The notes: generated from the letters alone by a model not told the origin. DNA of 28,840 bases from JBCBXA01 sp039816825 (GCA_039816825.1 JBCBXA010000030.1:1-28840), one strand, 5' to 3'; counted from the first letter of the stretch, positions 15,739 to 24,060 are shown. Numbers and translations: made by a program.

Positions 15739-18633
15739 ATGAAAAAAGGCGATCATCTGTTTCTGGTGGACGGGTCCGCCTACATCTTCCGCGCTTACCA
15801 CGCGCTGCCTCCGCTCACGCGCAAAACGGACGGTATGCCCGTCGGCGCAGTGGCCGGTTTCTGCAACATGCTGTGGAAGCTGCTGCAGGATGCGCGCGAC
15901 ACGGAGCGCGGAGTTACGCCGACGCACTTCGCAGTGATCTTCGACCATTCGTCCAAGACGTTCCGCAACGAGCTTTACCCAGACTACAAGGCCAACCGGG
16001 ATGCGCCGCCAGAAGATCTGCGCCCGCAATTCGGCCTGATCCGCGACGCGACCCGGGCCTTTGGCGTGCCATGCATCGAAACTGAGGGTTATGAGGCCGA
16101 CGACATCATCGCCACCTATGCGCGCATGGCCGCCGAAGATGGCGCGGACGTCACGATCGTCTCCTCCGACAAGGACCTTATGCAGCTGATCAACGATCAG
16201 GTGGTGATGTACGACCAGATGAAAGATCTGGTCATCGACGCCAATGGCGTGTTCGACAAGTTCGGCGTGACGCCGGACAAGATGATCGACCTGCAGGCGC
16301 TCAATGGCGACACGTCGGACAATGTGCCCGGCGTGCCTGGCATCGGACCCAAGACGGCGGCTCAGCTGCTGGACGATTTCGGAACACTCGAAGAGCTCCT
16401 CGAGCGTGCTGGCGAGATCAAGCAGAACAAGCGCCGCGAAAATCTGATCGAGTTTGCCGATCAAGCCCGCATCTCAAAACAGCTTGTCACCCTTGATCAG
16501 AACACACCCATCGATGTGCCGCTGGATGATATGGCCCTGGCGCCGGTGGAAGGCCCGCCGCTGATCTCGTTCCTCAAGGCGATGACCTTCAACACGCTCA
16601 CCAAGCGCGTCGCCGAGGCGACCGGCACGGACGTCGAGGCTGTGGAGGCCGATGAAGTCGCTGCGCCAGAGGGCGCGGACCTGCGCGGCCCGGACAGTGA
16701 TGGCGAAGCTGATAGTGAGACATCCGACTGGACGCCCGGCAATCTGGCGGCATCCCGCGCCGAAGCTCACGCAGCTTCCAAGTTTGACCATGAGAGATAC
16801 GAAATCATCCGCGATGCGGCTCGGCTACAAGCCATTGTCGACCGTGCTGTGGACCAGGGCCATTGTGCCTTTGATCTGGAGACAAATTCGCTGGACGCGA
16901 TGGTGGCCGAGATCTGCGGCATCGCCATCGCGTTGAGCGACAATGAAGCCTTTTACGTGCCCATCGCCCACAAGGCGGGTGAGGGCGATCTCTTGTCCGG
17001 TGAAGAGCGCGTGGCAGACCAGATTGAGCCGGGCGAGGCGCTGGCGATCCTAAAGGTCGCGCTGGAGAACCCGGCTCTTCTGACCATCGGTCTGAACCTC
17101 AAATATGACATGCTGGTGCTGGCGCAGAACGACATCGCGATCGCTGCGCCAGACGATGTGATGCTCATGAGCTACGCCCTGGACGCCGGGCGCAACAATC
17201 ACGGCATGGACGCACTGTCGGACCGCCATTTGGGCCATCAACCCCTCGCCATCAAAGACCTGATTGGGACGGGGAAGAAAGCCATCACCTTTGATTTCGT
17301 CGAGATCGGCAAGGCCGCGGCCTATGCAGCCGAGGACGCCGACATCACTCTGCGCTTGTGGAAAGTGCTGAAGCCGCGGCTGGCAGCCGAAACCATGGCC
17401 ACCGTCTATGAGCGGCTGGAGCGACCGCTGGTAGACGTGATCGTGAAGATGGAGCAGCGCGGCATTGAGGTGGATCGCCAGATCCTCAGCCGCCTGTCCG
17501 GCGATATGGCGCAAAAGGCCGCCGCCATCGAGGACGAGATCTATGAGCTAGCCGGCCGCAAATTCAACGCCGGTTCGCCGAAACAGCTGGGCGAAATTCT
17601 CTTCGACGAGATGGGCCTGCCCGGTGGCAAGAAGACCAAGACCGGTGCATGGCAAACGGGTGCGCAGGTGCTGGAAGATCTCGCAGCTGAGGGCCACGAG
17701 CTGCCGCGCAGAATTGTTGATTGGCGGCAGCTCACCAAGCTCAAGAGCACCTATACCGACGCTCTGCCCACCTACATCAACGCCCAGACGGGCCGCGTGC
17801 ACACATCCTACTCGCTGGCCTCCACCACCACTGGCCGTTTGTCATCTTCTGAACCGAACCTTCAGAACATCCCGGTGCGGACAGAGGCGGGCCGTAAAAT
17901 TCGCACGGCCTTCATCGCGCCGGAGGGCAGCAAGCTGGTCTCTGCCGATTACAGCCAGATCGAGCTGCGGCTTCTGGCCCACATTGCCGACATTCCCCAG
18001 CTCACCCAGGCCTTTGCAGACGGTGTCGACATTCACGCCATGACCGCGTCCGAGATGTTTGGCGTGCCGGTGAAGGGGATGGATCCGATGATCCGCCGTC
18101 AGGCCAAGGCCATCAATTTCGGCATTATCTACGGCATCTCGGCCTTTGGCCTTGCCAACAATCTGGGCATCGGTCGGCAGGAGGCGGGCGACTACATCAA
18201 GATGTATTTCGAGCGCTTCCCGGGCATTCGCGACTATATGGAAGAGACCAAAGCCTTTGCCCGCGAGCACGGCTATGTGGAAACGATCTTCGGTCGCCGG
18301 GCGCATTACCCCGAGATTCGCTCGGCCAATGGTGCCATGCGCGCCTTCAACGAGCGCGCCGCTATCAACGCACCCATTCAGGGCAGCGCCGCAGACATCA
18401 TCCGCCGCGCCATGATCCGCATGGATGCAGCGTTGGAGCAGGCCAATCTGTCAGCGCAGATGCTCCTGCAAGTGCACGATGAGCTCATATTCGAAGTGCC
18501 GGACAGTGAAGTCGACGCCACGATCGAGCTCGTGCGGAATGTGATGGAGAAAGCGACGGACCCCGTGCTGCAGCTGAAAGTCCCGCTGGTAGCCGAAGCG
18601 CAGGCCGCGACGAACTGGGACGAAGCGCATTAG
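15739..18633 (+). CDS. polA: DNA polymerase I
   Basis: Pol I fills repair gaps and removes Okazaki primers. The 964-residue protein has all three domains. The 5'-3' exonuclease occupies about 1-290 (DGSAYIFRAYHA, then YEADDIIAT and DKDLMQL). The 3'-5' exonuclease occupies about 350-545, with D379/E381 in FDLETNS, the aspartate in NLKYDML, and YAAEDADITL, so proofreading looks active. The polymerase occupies about 560-964, with motif A DYSQIELRLLAHIA, motif B RRQAKAINFGIIYG and motif C QVHDELIFEV. An acidic linker of about 60 residues joins the first two domains. ATG 15739 has AGAGG upstream; a GTG at 15712 is less likely. It is divergent from the merR operon and followed by a long convergent gap. 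Confidence 0.97.
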   Translation: MKKGDHLFLVDGSAYIFRAYHALPPLTRKTDGMPVGAVAGFCNMLWKLLQDARDTERGVTPTHFAVIFDHSSKTFRNELYPDYKANRDAPPEDLRPQFGLIRDATRAFGVPCIETEGYEADDIIATYARMAAEDGADVTIVSSDKDLMQLINDQVVMYDQMKDLVIDANGVFDKFGVTPDKMIDLQALNGDTSDNVPGVPGIGPKTAAQLLDDFGTLEELLERAGEIKQNKRRENLIEFADQARISKQLVTLDQNTPIDVPLDDMALAPVEGPPLISFLKAMTFNTLTKRVAEATGTDVEAVEADEVAAPEGADLRGPDSDGEADSETSDWTPGNLAASRAEAHAASKFDHERYEIIRDAARLQAIVDRAVDQGHCAFDLETNSLDAMVAEICGIAIALSDNEAFYVPIAHKAGEGDLLSGEERVADQIEPGEALAILKVALENPALLTIGLNLKYDMLVLAQNDIAIAAPDDVMLMSYALDAGRNNHGMDALSDRHLGHQPLAIKDLIGTGKKAITFDFVEIGKAAAYAAEDADITLRLWKVLKPRLAAETMATVYERLERPLVDVIVKMEQRGIEVDRQILSRLSGDMAQKAAAIEDEIYELAGRKFNAGSPKQLGEILFDEMGLPGGKKTKTGAWQTGAQVLEDLAAEGHELPRRIVDWRQLTKLKSTYTDALPTYINAQTGRVHTSYSLASTTTGRLSSSEPNLQNIPVRTEAGRKIRTAFIAPEGSKLVSADYSQIELRLLAHIADIPQLTQAFADGVDIHAMTASEMFGVPVKGMDPMIRRQAKAINFGIIYGISAFGLANNLGIGRQEAGDYIKMYFERFPGIRDYMEETKAFAREHGYVETIFGRRAHYPEIRSANGAMRAFNERAAINAPIQGSAADIIRRAMIRMDAALEQANLSAQMLLQVHDELIFEVPDSEVDATIELVRNVMEKATDPVLQLKVPLVAEAQAATNWDEAH

Positions 18634-18832
18634 TTTTCCCCGCTGTTATCCACTGTGTATAGCGTGCGTAACTAGCGTTACCCCCCTCGATAAACTTCAC
18701 GGCTAGACACAAATTTTGTATGCTCGGCTTGGTTGCGGCTGCCAACATTGGCCCGTCAAACTTGGCAGGTTTTACCAGCGACTTGCAAAGTGCTTGTCGG
18801 AGACTCGGTTCTCTTGCTGATGGAGGTTTGCC

Positions 18833-18946
18833 ATGCGCAGACGCCTGGTAAACGTGCGTGCTTACGTGCGTTTTCGGCTAGGGAGGTATGAGCACGTGTG
18901 TGCCCATACCCGTTCCTATCCAAACCAGCTCACTTTCCCGTTCTAA
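18833..18946 (+). CDS. Candidate small ORF in the polA downstream gap
   Basis: ATG 18833 opens a 37-codon frame ending at TAA 18944-18946. GGAGG at 18822-18826 is placed six bases before the ATG, an excellent ribosome-binding site. The peptide is basic and Arg/Tyr-rich (starts MRRRLVNVRAYVRFRLGRYE) and shows no domain I recognise. A stable hairpin lies inside the frame. It may be a real small protein, or the ribosome-binding site may be a chance match. Confidence 0.3.
   Translation: MRRRLVNVRAYVRFRLGRYEHVCAHTRSYPNQLTFPF
18885..18910. repeat. Hairpin-forming inverted repeat
   Basis: GGTATG-A-GCAC (18885-18895) pairs with GTGC-C-CATACC (18900-18910), ten pairs with one A-C mismatch and loop GTGT. 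No T-tract follows on either strand, so it is not an intrinsic terminator. It may be part of a small RNA. Confidence 0.45.
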
Positions 18947-19026
18947 GTTGAATGTGAGCTAGCCAGAGGCGGCCGCAACCACCAGCCAGATTAGAATCCA
19001 CGCCGAATCGCGGGTCAAGAACAACT

Positions 19027-19040
19027 CGGATAATTATCCG
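19027..19040. repeat. Perfect 14-bp palindrome over a stop codon
   Basis: CGGATAATTATCCG is fully palindromic and contains the TAA stop of the secreted-protein gene on the minus strand (19034-19036). Read leftward it is followed by a moderately T-rich stretch, GTTGTTCTT. It could be a weak terminator or a protein-binding site. Confidence 0.4.
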
Positions 19041-19627
19041 CAGTCCACAGGTTGGACATCGGCGAAGGCATACGCACCGAATGTACCTTCTATGGTGATT
19101 GATCGTCCGCCGGAGCCAGTGATCGCTGCCGTGAGCACGGCCCCTTCAATCTCGTTGCCCACCACTTGCGTTTGGCTACGTGCCGAGTTTTCCAGGCTGT
19201 CGTCAATGTCGATGGTGAAGGCGAAGGTTTCGCCGGGGGCGAAGGATGCGAAGTCGATGGTGAGGGAAGTGCCGCCATCGGACAGGCCCGACGTGCCCGC
19301 CAACTTAGCGGTGCTGTCTGACGCCTCGAACGGCTGAAACACCTGCAAGCCGCCGCCGCCGTTTTCGGTATCAAATATCAAGCCTGCGGGCGCGGGGGCG
19401 AGGTCAAATGTGGCTGATGTAACCGACCAGCCATCAGCCGAATTATTGCTGATTTCAAACCTGTCCGTGGGCGCGCCTTCAATGAAGCGGGCCGACAGGG
19501 AAACGCCGCAAGCACCCCTGTCTGCGCTCTGGTGAGTGCTCTGCGCAGCGGCTGCCATGGAAAGCGCCGCCAGCGCGACAATGCCGATGGGAGCAAAACT
19601 CAATGGCTTCATCTGAAAGTTGTTCAT
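19034..19627 (-). CDS. Secreted beta-rich protein of unknown function
   Basis: A 197-residue exported protein. The start ATG 19627 has GGAG six bases upstream and is followed by a signal peptide (about 1-28, hydrophobic core IGIVALAALSMAAAA, AxA-type cleavage). The mature part is acidic, rich in Ser, Thr, Gly and Phe, with alternating patterns typical of beta sandwiches. Exactly two cysteines, C40 near the start and C196 at the end, could close the domain with a disulfide. Segments like RFIEGAPTDRFEI, GLIFDTENGGGG and VFQPFE recall a secreted domain in other alphaproteobacteria that databases sometimes label aggregation-factor core; I recall this only in general terms. Codons upstream to ATG 19705 are open but carry no signal peptide. 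It is divergent from the ketoacyl synthase gene. Confidence 0.65.
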   Translation of the reverse strand: MNNFQMKPLSFAPIGIVALAALSMAAAAQSTHQSADRGACGVSLSARFIEGAPTDRFEISNNSADGWSVTSATFDLAPAPAGLIFDTENGGGGLQVFQPFEASDSTAKLAGTSGLSDGGTSLTIDFASFAPGETFAFTIDIDDSLENSARSQTQVVGNEIEGAVLTAAITGSGGRSITIEGTFGAYAFADVQPVDCG

Positions 19628-19790
19628 AGCGCGCTCCATTTTCGTGGTGCTGTAGGTTGGGCTATTGCGCGGATAAGCAAATTTTACTGTATTAAAGCCC
19701 TCCATGGCGAGCGTCTGATCTGACTGCTTTCCCCTTCCCCCGCTTGCTTTTCCGTCCTAAACCGCTGCGACCCGCATTTGAGGCCGCATC

Positions 19791-20918
19791 ATGTCCGTTT
19801 CACCCTCCGTATCCATTACTGGCACTGGCGTTTTCACGCCGTCCGAGATCATCACCAATGATGAGCTCGTGGTGGCGTTCAACGCCTATGCGGATCAATG
19901 GAATGCCGATCATGCGGCTGAGATTGAGGCGGGCGAGGTCGAGGCCAAACCCCATTCATCTGCCGAGTTCATCCTCAAGGCTTCGGGCATTGAGAACCGC
20001 TATGTGCTCAACAAGTCCGGCATTCTCGACCCTGCCCGCATGGCGCCCCATCTACGCGAACGGTCCTGGGATGAGCCGGGGCAAATGGCCGAGATGGCGC
20101 TCCCCGCCGCCCGCGATGCGCTGGCCCAGGCAGGGCGCACAACGGATGAGATTGATGGCGTCATCTGCGCCGCCTCCAATCACGAGCGAGCTTATCCAGC
20201 CATCGCGGTGGAAGTGCAGCAGCTCCTCGGGATTGAAGGCTTTGCTTTCGACATGAATGTGGCCTGCTCCTCTGCCACGTTCGGAATTCAGGCGGCGGCG
20301 GACATGATCCGGTCTGGTTCGGCGCGGCGAATACTCATGGTCAATCCGGAGATCTGTTCCGCCCATCTCGAGTGGCGCGACCGCGACTGTCACTTCATCT
20401 TCGGCGATGTGTGCACAGCGGTGCTTCTCGAAGCGTCGGACGATGCGGCAGGTGGTTTTGAGATCATCTCAACGCGCCTGAAGACCGCTTTTTCAAACAA
20501 CATTCGCAACGATGCTGGCTTTCTGCGCCGCACCCGCGACGGCCACATGGAAGACCGCCGGGACATGCTGTTTCAGCAGGAAGGGCGCAAAGTGTTCCGC
20601 GAAGTCGTGCCCATGGTCAGCCAATTGATGCTGGAGCATCTGGCTGACAATGGCGTGGCACCTGGCGATCTGAAGCGCCTGTGGTTGCATCAGGCCAACA
20701 AGTCGATGAACGATCTGATCGCCAAGAAGGTGTTGGGTGGAGATCCCGCAGATGGCCAACAACCCAACATTCTGCAGGACTATGCCAACACTTCGTCTGC
20801 TGGCTCGATGATCGCGTTCTCCAAATATTCGGACGATTTGCAGTCGGGCGATACGGGCATCATCTGTTCGTTTGGTGCAGGTTACTCCGTGGGGAGTGTG
20901 ATCGTCCGTCGGCGCTAG
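19791..20918 (+). CDS. Beta-ketoacyl-ACP synthase III (FabH-like, beta-ketodecanoyl type)
   Basis: A 375-residue condensing enzyme of the thiolase fold. The catalytic triad of FabH-type enzymes is present: C159 in NVACSSATFG, H300 in WLHQANKSMND, and N333 in YANTSSAGS. It is about 55 residues longer than standard FabH. The N-terminal insert FNAYADQWNADHAAEIEAGEVEA and the SGILDPARM segment resemble the Pseudomonas aeruginosa PA3286-type enzyme, which condenses octanoyl-CoA with malonyl-ACP and so feeds degraded fatty acids back into synthesis. That substrate is inferred from overall resemblance. ATG 19791 has GAGG at 19780-19783. It stands alone, with no plsX, acp or other fatty-acid genes beside it, between two minus-strand unknowns. 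Confidence 0.88.
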   Translation: MSVSPSVSITGTGVFTPSEIITNDELVVAFNAYADQWNADHAAEIEAGEVEAKPHSSAEFILKASGIENRYVLNKSGILDPARMAPHLRERSWDEPGQMAEMALPAARDALAQAGRTTDEIDGVICAASNHERAYPAIAVEVQQLLGIEGFAFDMNVACSSATFGIQAAADMIRSGSARRILMVNPEICSAHLEWRDRDCHFIFGDVCTAVLLEASDDAAGGFEIISTRLKTAFSNNIRNDAGFLRRTRDGHMEDRRDMLFQQEGRKVFREVVPMVSQLMLEHLADNGVAPGDLKRLWLHQANKSMNDLIAKKVLGGDPADGQQPNILQDYANTSSAGSMIAFSKYSDDLQSGDTGIICSFGAGYSVGSVIVRRR

Positions 20919-20933
20919 ACGCCCGGTGCCCGC

Positions 20934-20952
20934 GGGTGCGGCTTAAGCACCC
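20934..20952. repeat. Hairpin between convergent genes
   Basis: GGGTGC (20934-20939) and GCACCC (20947-20952) form a 6-bp stem with a seven-base loop that includes the minus-strand stop codon at 20943-20945. It lies between the ketoacyl synthase gene and the convergent membrane-protein gene. There is no T-tract on either side, so a terminator role is doubtful. Confidence 0.35.
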
Positions 20953-21842
20953 CTGGCCGCCACTCGCCCAAGCGAAACCCATCCTTCTGTGATAGACCTG
21001 CTTTGGACCTCCGGCGTGGTTCGAACCAGGATCAGCTGGATGGCACAATTGTCCTGGCGGCGGCGCATGGCGTCACACTTCCTGGCGGCATCAGCGTACA
21101 GCGCGGCGCGCTTTGCGCTCCCGTCCATAGTTCTTGACTTAAGCCCTGTTTTGCCCTGCGAGGCGAGCGTCATGCGTTTTTCGGTATAGACGCCGCCACC
21201 AGCGCCAGCGGGTTGGGAACCGAACTCCTGCTTTTGCGTGAACAGAAGAGAGAGATGCAAGTCCATCCGGTCGGCATCCTGCTCCAAGCTCCATTTGGCT
21301 TCGAACAGTGTGCAGGCGTCCGCCAAAGTGCGGGTGATCGCCTCACACTCGACACGAGCCATATCAGCCACGATGGCACGCTGGCTCTCCTGGTTCGGTG
21401 CAGTTCGAAACTTCGCCGGGTCCAAACCCATCGTCACGTCCACGCGGCGCTCTCTGTGAAACAGACCCATACCCTGAAGCGGGCCAAGCCCCCATCGCTC
21501 AGAAAGGCGGGAGACCGCCAACCCTTCAGTGGAAACATTGGAGAGCGCACTGATCTGTGCGCTCCAGTCCACGTCAGTTTGGATGGTGCCTTCGATCGCG
21601 GGACTGCCCGCGCCGGAAGGCTGGCTGGCGACGCTTGGCTGCGCGGCGACTTCGATAGGGGACGCGACGTTGCCGGAGGACTGCAGGCCACCGGGAAAGG
21701 CGATTTGCAGCGCCACGAAGGCAGCAACGGCCATCAAGGCCATGACGCCCGCAAACATCATGGCTGTCTTGGGCAGTTCTGCCTTGGGTGTGTCGTCGGT
21801 GATACGCTCGTAGCGAATGGTGGGCTGAACTCGGTCTTGCAT
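20943..21842 (-). CDS. Hypothetical protein with one membrane anchor
   Basis: I do not recognise this 299-residue protein. A short charged cytoplasmic N-terminus precedes one hydrophobic helix (about 27-49). A Ser/Ala/Pro-rich linker (50-85) and a larger domain (about 90-299), probably periplasmic, follow. The domain has segments such as RRVDVTMGLDPAKF, ADMARVECEAITRTLADACTLFEAKWSLEQDADRM and a near C-terminal IQLILVRTTPEV. Three or four cysteines (in VECEAI, DACTLF, RKCDAM and DNCAIQ) could form disulfides. ATG 21842 is used. Its ORF shows normal codon use for the region, so I consider it a real gene. Divergent from the lptC operon. Confidence 0.6.
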   Translation of the reverse strand: MQDRVQPTIRYERITDDTPKAELPKTAMMFAGVMALMAVAAFVALQIAFPGGLQSSGNVASPIEVAAQPSVASQPSGAGSPAIEGTIQTDVDWSAQISALSNVSTEGLAVSRLSERWGLGPLQGMGLFHRERRVDVTMGLDPAKFRTAPNQESQRAIVADMARVECEAITRTLADACTLFEAKWSLEQDADRMDLHLSLLFTQKQEFGSQPAGAGGGVYTEKRMTLASQGKTGLKSRTMDGSAKRAALYADAARKCDAMRRRQDNCAIQLILVRTTPEVQSRSITEGWVSLGRVAARGA

Positions 21843-21916
21843 GGGATCACTTTAGGCCGTGGCCGTTAAGGTGTCGTGAAAGCTGAGCGCCTGCTGCATT
21901 GCGGCCCGTTTTGCGA

Positions 21917-21936
21917 TTTAGCGTGAGCGCGCTAAA
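21917..21936. repeat. Inverted repeat upstream of lptC
   Basis: TTTAGCG (21917-21923) and CGCTAAA (21930-21936) are perfect inverted repeats six bases apart. They lie in the 208-base region between the divergent hypothetical gene and lptC. The size and spacing fit an operator half-site pair or a short hairpin. No regulator can be assigned. Confidence 0.35.
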
Positions 21937-22050
21937 CGCTTCGGACGATCCGCTGCCGCCGACAACCCGCGCACAGAAAGACACACCCTGGCCACCGCAG
22001 ACCTTCATCAACATGGCGACCCATCACGGTTCAGCCGCAAGACGGACCGG

Positions 22051-22668
22051 GTGCACCGTCACTCCCGGATGGTCCGTTTCTGGCGACGGGCGCTGCCTGT
22101 ACTGGCGGGCGTTCTGGTTCTGGCATGCATCATCCTGATCCTGGTTCAAAAGACCGTTGATCTTGACCTGAAGGTCGAGTCCACCGGTCTTGAGAATGGT
22201 CGGGTGGTGATGCGCAACCCGCAGGTTCGCGGCACGTCGCCAGAGGGAGAACCCTTTGTTGTGCGCGCCGAGCGCGCGAGCCAGGATCCCCTGTCGCCGC
22301 AGATCGTTGATATGGAAAACGTCACTGCGGAACTCCCTGTTCGGAAGGGTCAGAGCGGTGTGCTGACGGCACCCGGTGGCCGCTATGATGCGAACGGCCA
22401 GACCGTTCGCCTCGATGACGAAATCCGCTTCTCCGCCGATGACGGTTCATCTTTGGAGATGCTCGGTGCTCGGATGGACCTTTCAGCCGGAAGCCTGGAA
22501 AGCAACGGCGATGTGGCTGCGGCCTATGATGGCGGCAGCATCAATGCAGGCCGCATATCGGTATTTGATCACGGCAACCGCATTCTGCTCACGGGCGGCG
22601 TTTCGGTCACAGTGCCGCCGGCCCTTCTGGCCGAGGACCCAGCTTCCGACCAGGTGCAGACCGAATGA
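22051..22668 (+). CDS. lptC: LPS export ABC transporter periplasmic protein LptC
   Basis: LptC is the inner-membrane-anchored protein that passes lipopolysaccharide from LptB2FG to LptA. The 205-residue protein has one N-terminal membrane helix (about 14-33, ALPVLAGVLVLACIILIL). A beta-jellyroll domain follows, with typical LptC segments NPQVRGTSPEGEPFVVRAERA, LTAPGGRYDANGQTVRLD and LESNGDVAAAYDGGSINAG. The best start is GTG 22051; ATG 22069 would shorten it by six residues. Neither has a good ribosome-binding site, and the frame is open back to 21922 with no other start codon. Its order with lptA and lptB is the usual one, and lptA begins 49 bases downstream. Confidence 0.9.
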   Translation: MHRHSRMVRFWRRALPVLAGVLVLACIILILVQKTVDLDLKVESTGLENGRVVMRNPQVRGTSPEGEPFVVRAERASQDPLSPQIVDMENVTAELPVRKGQSGVLTAPGGRYDANGQTVRLDDEIRFSADDGSSLEMLGARMDLSAGSLESNGDVAAAYDGGSINAGRISVFDHGNRILLTGGVSVTVPPALLAEDPASDQVQTE

Positions 22669-22717
22669 GCTGTCATCATGCATTGAATTTGCCGGTGTCC
22701 GCTGGCAAGGAAAAACC

Positions 22718-23257
22718 ATGACCAGACAGCTGACAGTGATGGCCTTGTGCGCCGCTCTTTCCATGGGTGGTGCTGTCTCTGCATACGCTCAGAGTTTTGC
22801 CGATGCCTTTGGTGGCTTCAGGCAGCAGGAGAACGCACCGATTTCCATCGATGCTAACAGTCTCGACATCCTTTCCCAGACTGGTCAGGCGACCTTTCAG
22901 GGTGGCGTGCGCGTTGTTCAGGGCCCGACCGTTCTGACCACTGGCAAACTGGTTGTGGAATATACCGGTGCCTCCGTCACCGAAGCGTCTGCCATCCGCA
23001 AGCTCAGCGCCACCGGCGGGCTGAACGTGACCACCGGATCGCGGTCGGCCAAGGCCAATCGCGGCACGTTCGATCTGGCCAGCAATTCCGTGATCCTGTC
23101 CGGCGATGTGGAAGTGCGTGAGGGAGACAATGTGGCCCGGGGATGCCGGCTGGTCGTCGATCTGAACAGCGGCAACGCCAATCTGGAAAGCCGCAATTGC
23201 GGTGGCGCATCGGGCGGCGGTCGGGTTCAGTTGCGCATAACACCGCAATCGCAATAG
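22718..23257 (+). CDS. lptA: LPS transport periplasmic protein LptA
   Basis: LptA forms the periplasmic bridge that carries lipopolysaccharide from LptC to LptD. The 179-residue protein has a signal peptide (about 1-24, core LTVMALCAALSMGGAVSA, cleavage after SAYA). The OstA-like beta-jellyroll repeats follow: ISIDANSLDILSQTGQATFQGGVRVVQGP, GKLVVEYTG, SRSAKANRGTFDLASNSVILSGDVEVREGDNVARG, then LVVDLNSGNANL. These are the alternating strands of the family. ATG 22718 follows AAGGA at 22707-22711, an ideal spacing. The lptB frame starts about nine bases after its stop. Confidence 0.93.
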   Translation: MTRQLTVMALCAALSMGGAVSAYAQSFADAFGGFRQQENAPISIDANSLDILSQTGQATFQGGVRVVQGPTVLTTGKLVVEYTGASVTEASAIRKLSATGGLNVTTGSRSAKANRGTFDLASNSVILSGDVEVREGDNVARGCRLVVDLNSGNANLESRNCGGASGGGRVQLRITPQSQ

Positions 23258-23265
23258 GCGCCGCT

Positions 23266-24060
23266 TTGTTGAAGCGCAGTCCGCCTCAGTCGACGACAGA
23301 ACCCGTTCAGCTCAGGCCGGAAAACGATCCGCGTTTCGCCGATACGCTGGTCGTAAACTCGCTGGCCAAAGCCTACCGCAAGCGCAAAGTCGTGGAAGCG
23401 GTGTCGCTCTATGTGCGGCGGGGCGAGGCTGTTGGATTGTTGGGCCCCAACGGTGCGGGCAAAACCACGTGCTTCTACATGATCACCGGGCTCATCCAGC
23501 CCGGCAAGGGTCAAATCCTGCTCAATGGGCAGGATGTGACGGCTCTTCCCATGTACGCCCGGGCGCGACTGGGAATTGGCTATCTGCCCCAGGAAGCCTC
23601 AATCTTCCGGGGTTTGACGGTCGAACAGAACATCATGGCTATTCTGGAAACCGCCGAGCCTGACGGCGCGGCGCGGCGCGAGAGGCTGGATGCCCTGTTG
23701 GCCGAGTTCGGTATTTCCGGCCTTCGGCACTCCAAAGCGATTTCCTTGTCCGGCGGTGAACGGCGCCGCCTTGAGATCGCACGGGCCCTGGCTTCTGATC
23801 CTGATTTCGTTTTGCTGGACGAACCGTTTGCCGGCGTGGACCCGATTGCTGTGGGTGATATTCAGGGACTTGTACGTCATCTCACGGGTCGTGGCATCGG
23901 TGTTCTCATCACCGATCACAATGTCCGGGAGACCTTGGGTTTGATTGATCGCGCCTATATTATCCATGCGGGGAAGGTGATCGCCCATGGCACTCCGCAG
24001 GACATTGTCGACAATCCGGCTGCCCGCCAATTCTATCTGGGCGACCAGTTTAGACTTTAG
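23266..24060 (+). CDS. lptB: LPS export ABC transporter ATP-binding protein LptB
   Basis: LptB is the cytoplasmic ATPase dimer that powers LPS extraction by LptFG. The 264-residue protein carries Walker A GPNGAGKT (60-67), the signature LSGGE (161-165), Walker B VLLDEP (182-187), and the switch histidine in ITDHN. The sequence GVDPIAVGDIQ after Walker B is typical of LptB. The frame has no ATG within a sensible distance: TTG 23266 or TTG 23269 gives a start behind AGG at 23256-23258, and an ATG at 23143 lies deep inside lptA. The 30-residue N-terminal extension before FADTLVVNSLAK is longer than usual but seen in other alphaproteobacteria. Co-transcribed with lptA. Confidence 0.93.
   Translation: MLKRSPPQSTTEPVQLRPENDPRFADTLVVNSLAKAYRKRKVVEAVSLYVRRGEAVGLLGPNGAGKTTCFYMITGLIQPGKGQILLNGQDVTALPMYARARLGIGYLPQEASIFRGLTVEQNIMAILETAEPDGAARRERLDALLAEFGISGLRHSKAISLSGGERRRLEIARALASDPDFVLLDEPFAGVDPIAVGDIQGLVRHLTGRGIGVLITDHNVRETLGLIDRAYIIHAGKVIAHGTPQDIVDNPAARQFYLGDQFRL

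Larger units (their letters stand above)
18634..19033. other. Long convergent intergenic region
   Basis: This 400-base stretch separates the ends of two convergent genes and holds no recognised gene. I see small inverted repeats: GTAAC/GTTAC at 18668-18681, ACAAA/TTTGT at 18709-18719, and AGCTCAC/GTGAGCT at 18927-18960. There is also a direct repeat ACGTGCGT at 18852-18871, the hairpin at 18885-18910, and one small ORF candidate with a strong ribosome-binding site. No T-run terminator for polA is evident. Confidence 0.7.

Noticed and set aside
19744..20256. Alternative plus-strand frame across the start of the ketoacyl synthase gene
   Set aside because: It overlaps the certain FabH-like gene in another frame and its product is Arg/Pro/Ser-rich, typical of an out-of-frame read.
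21013..21030. tRNA T-loop-like GGTTCGAACC
   Set aside because: It lies inside the coding sequence of the membrane-anchored protein (LVRTT on the minus strand). No acceptor stem, D-arm or anticodon arm can be drawn around it.
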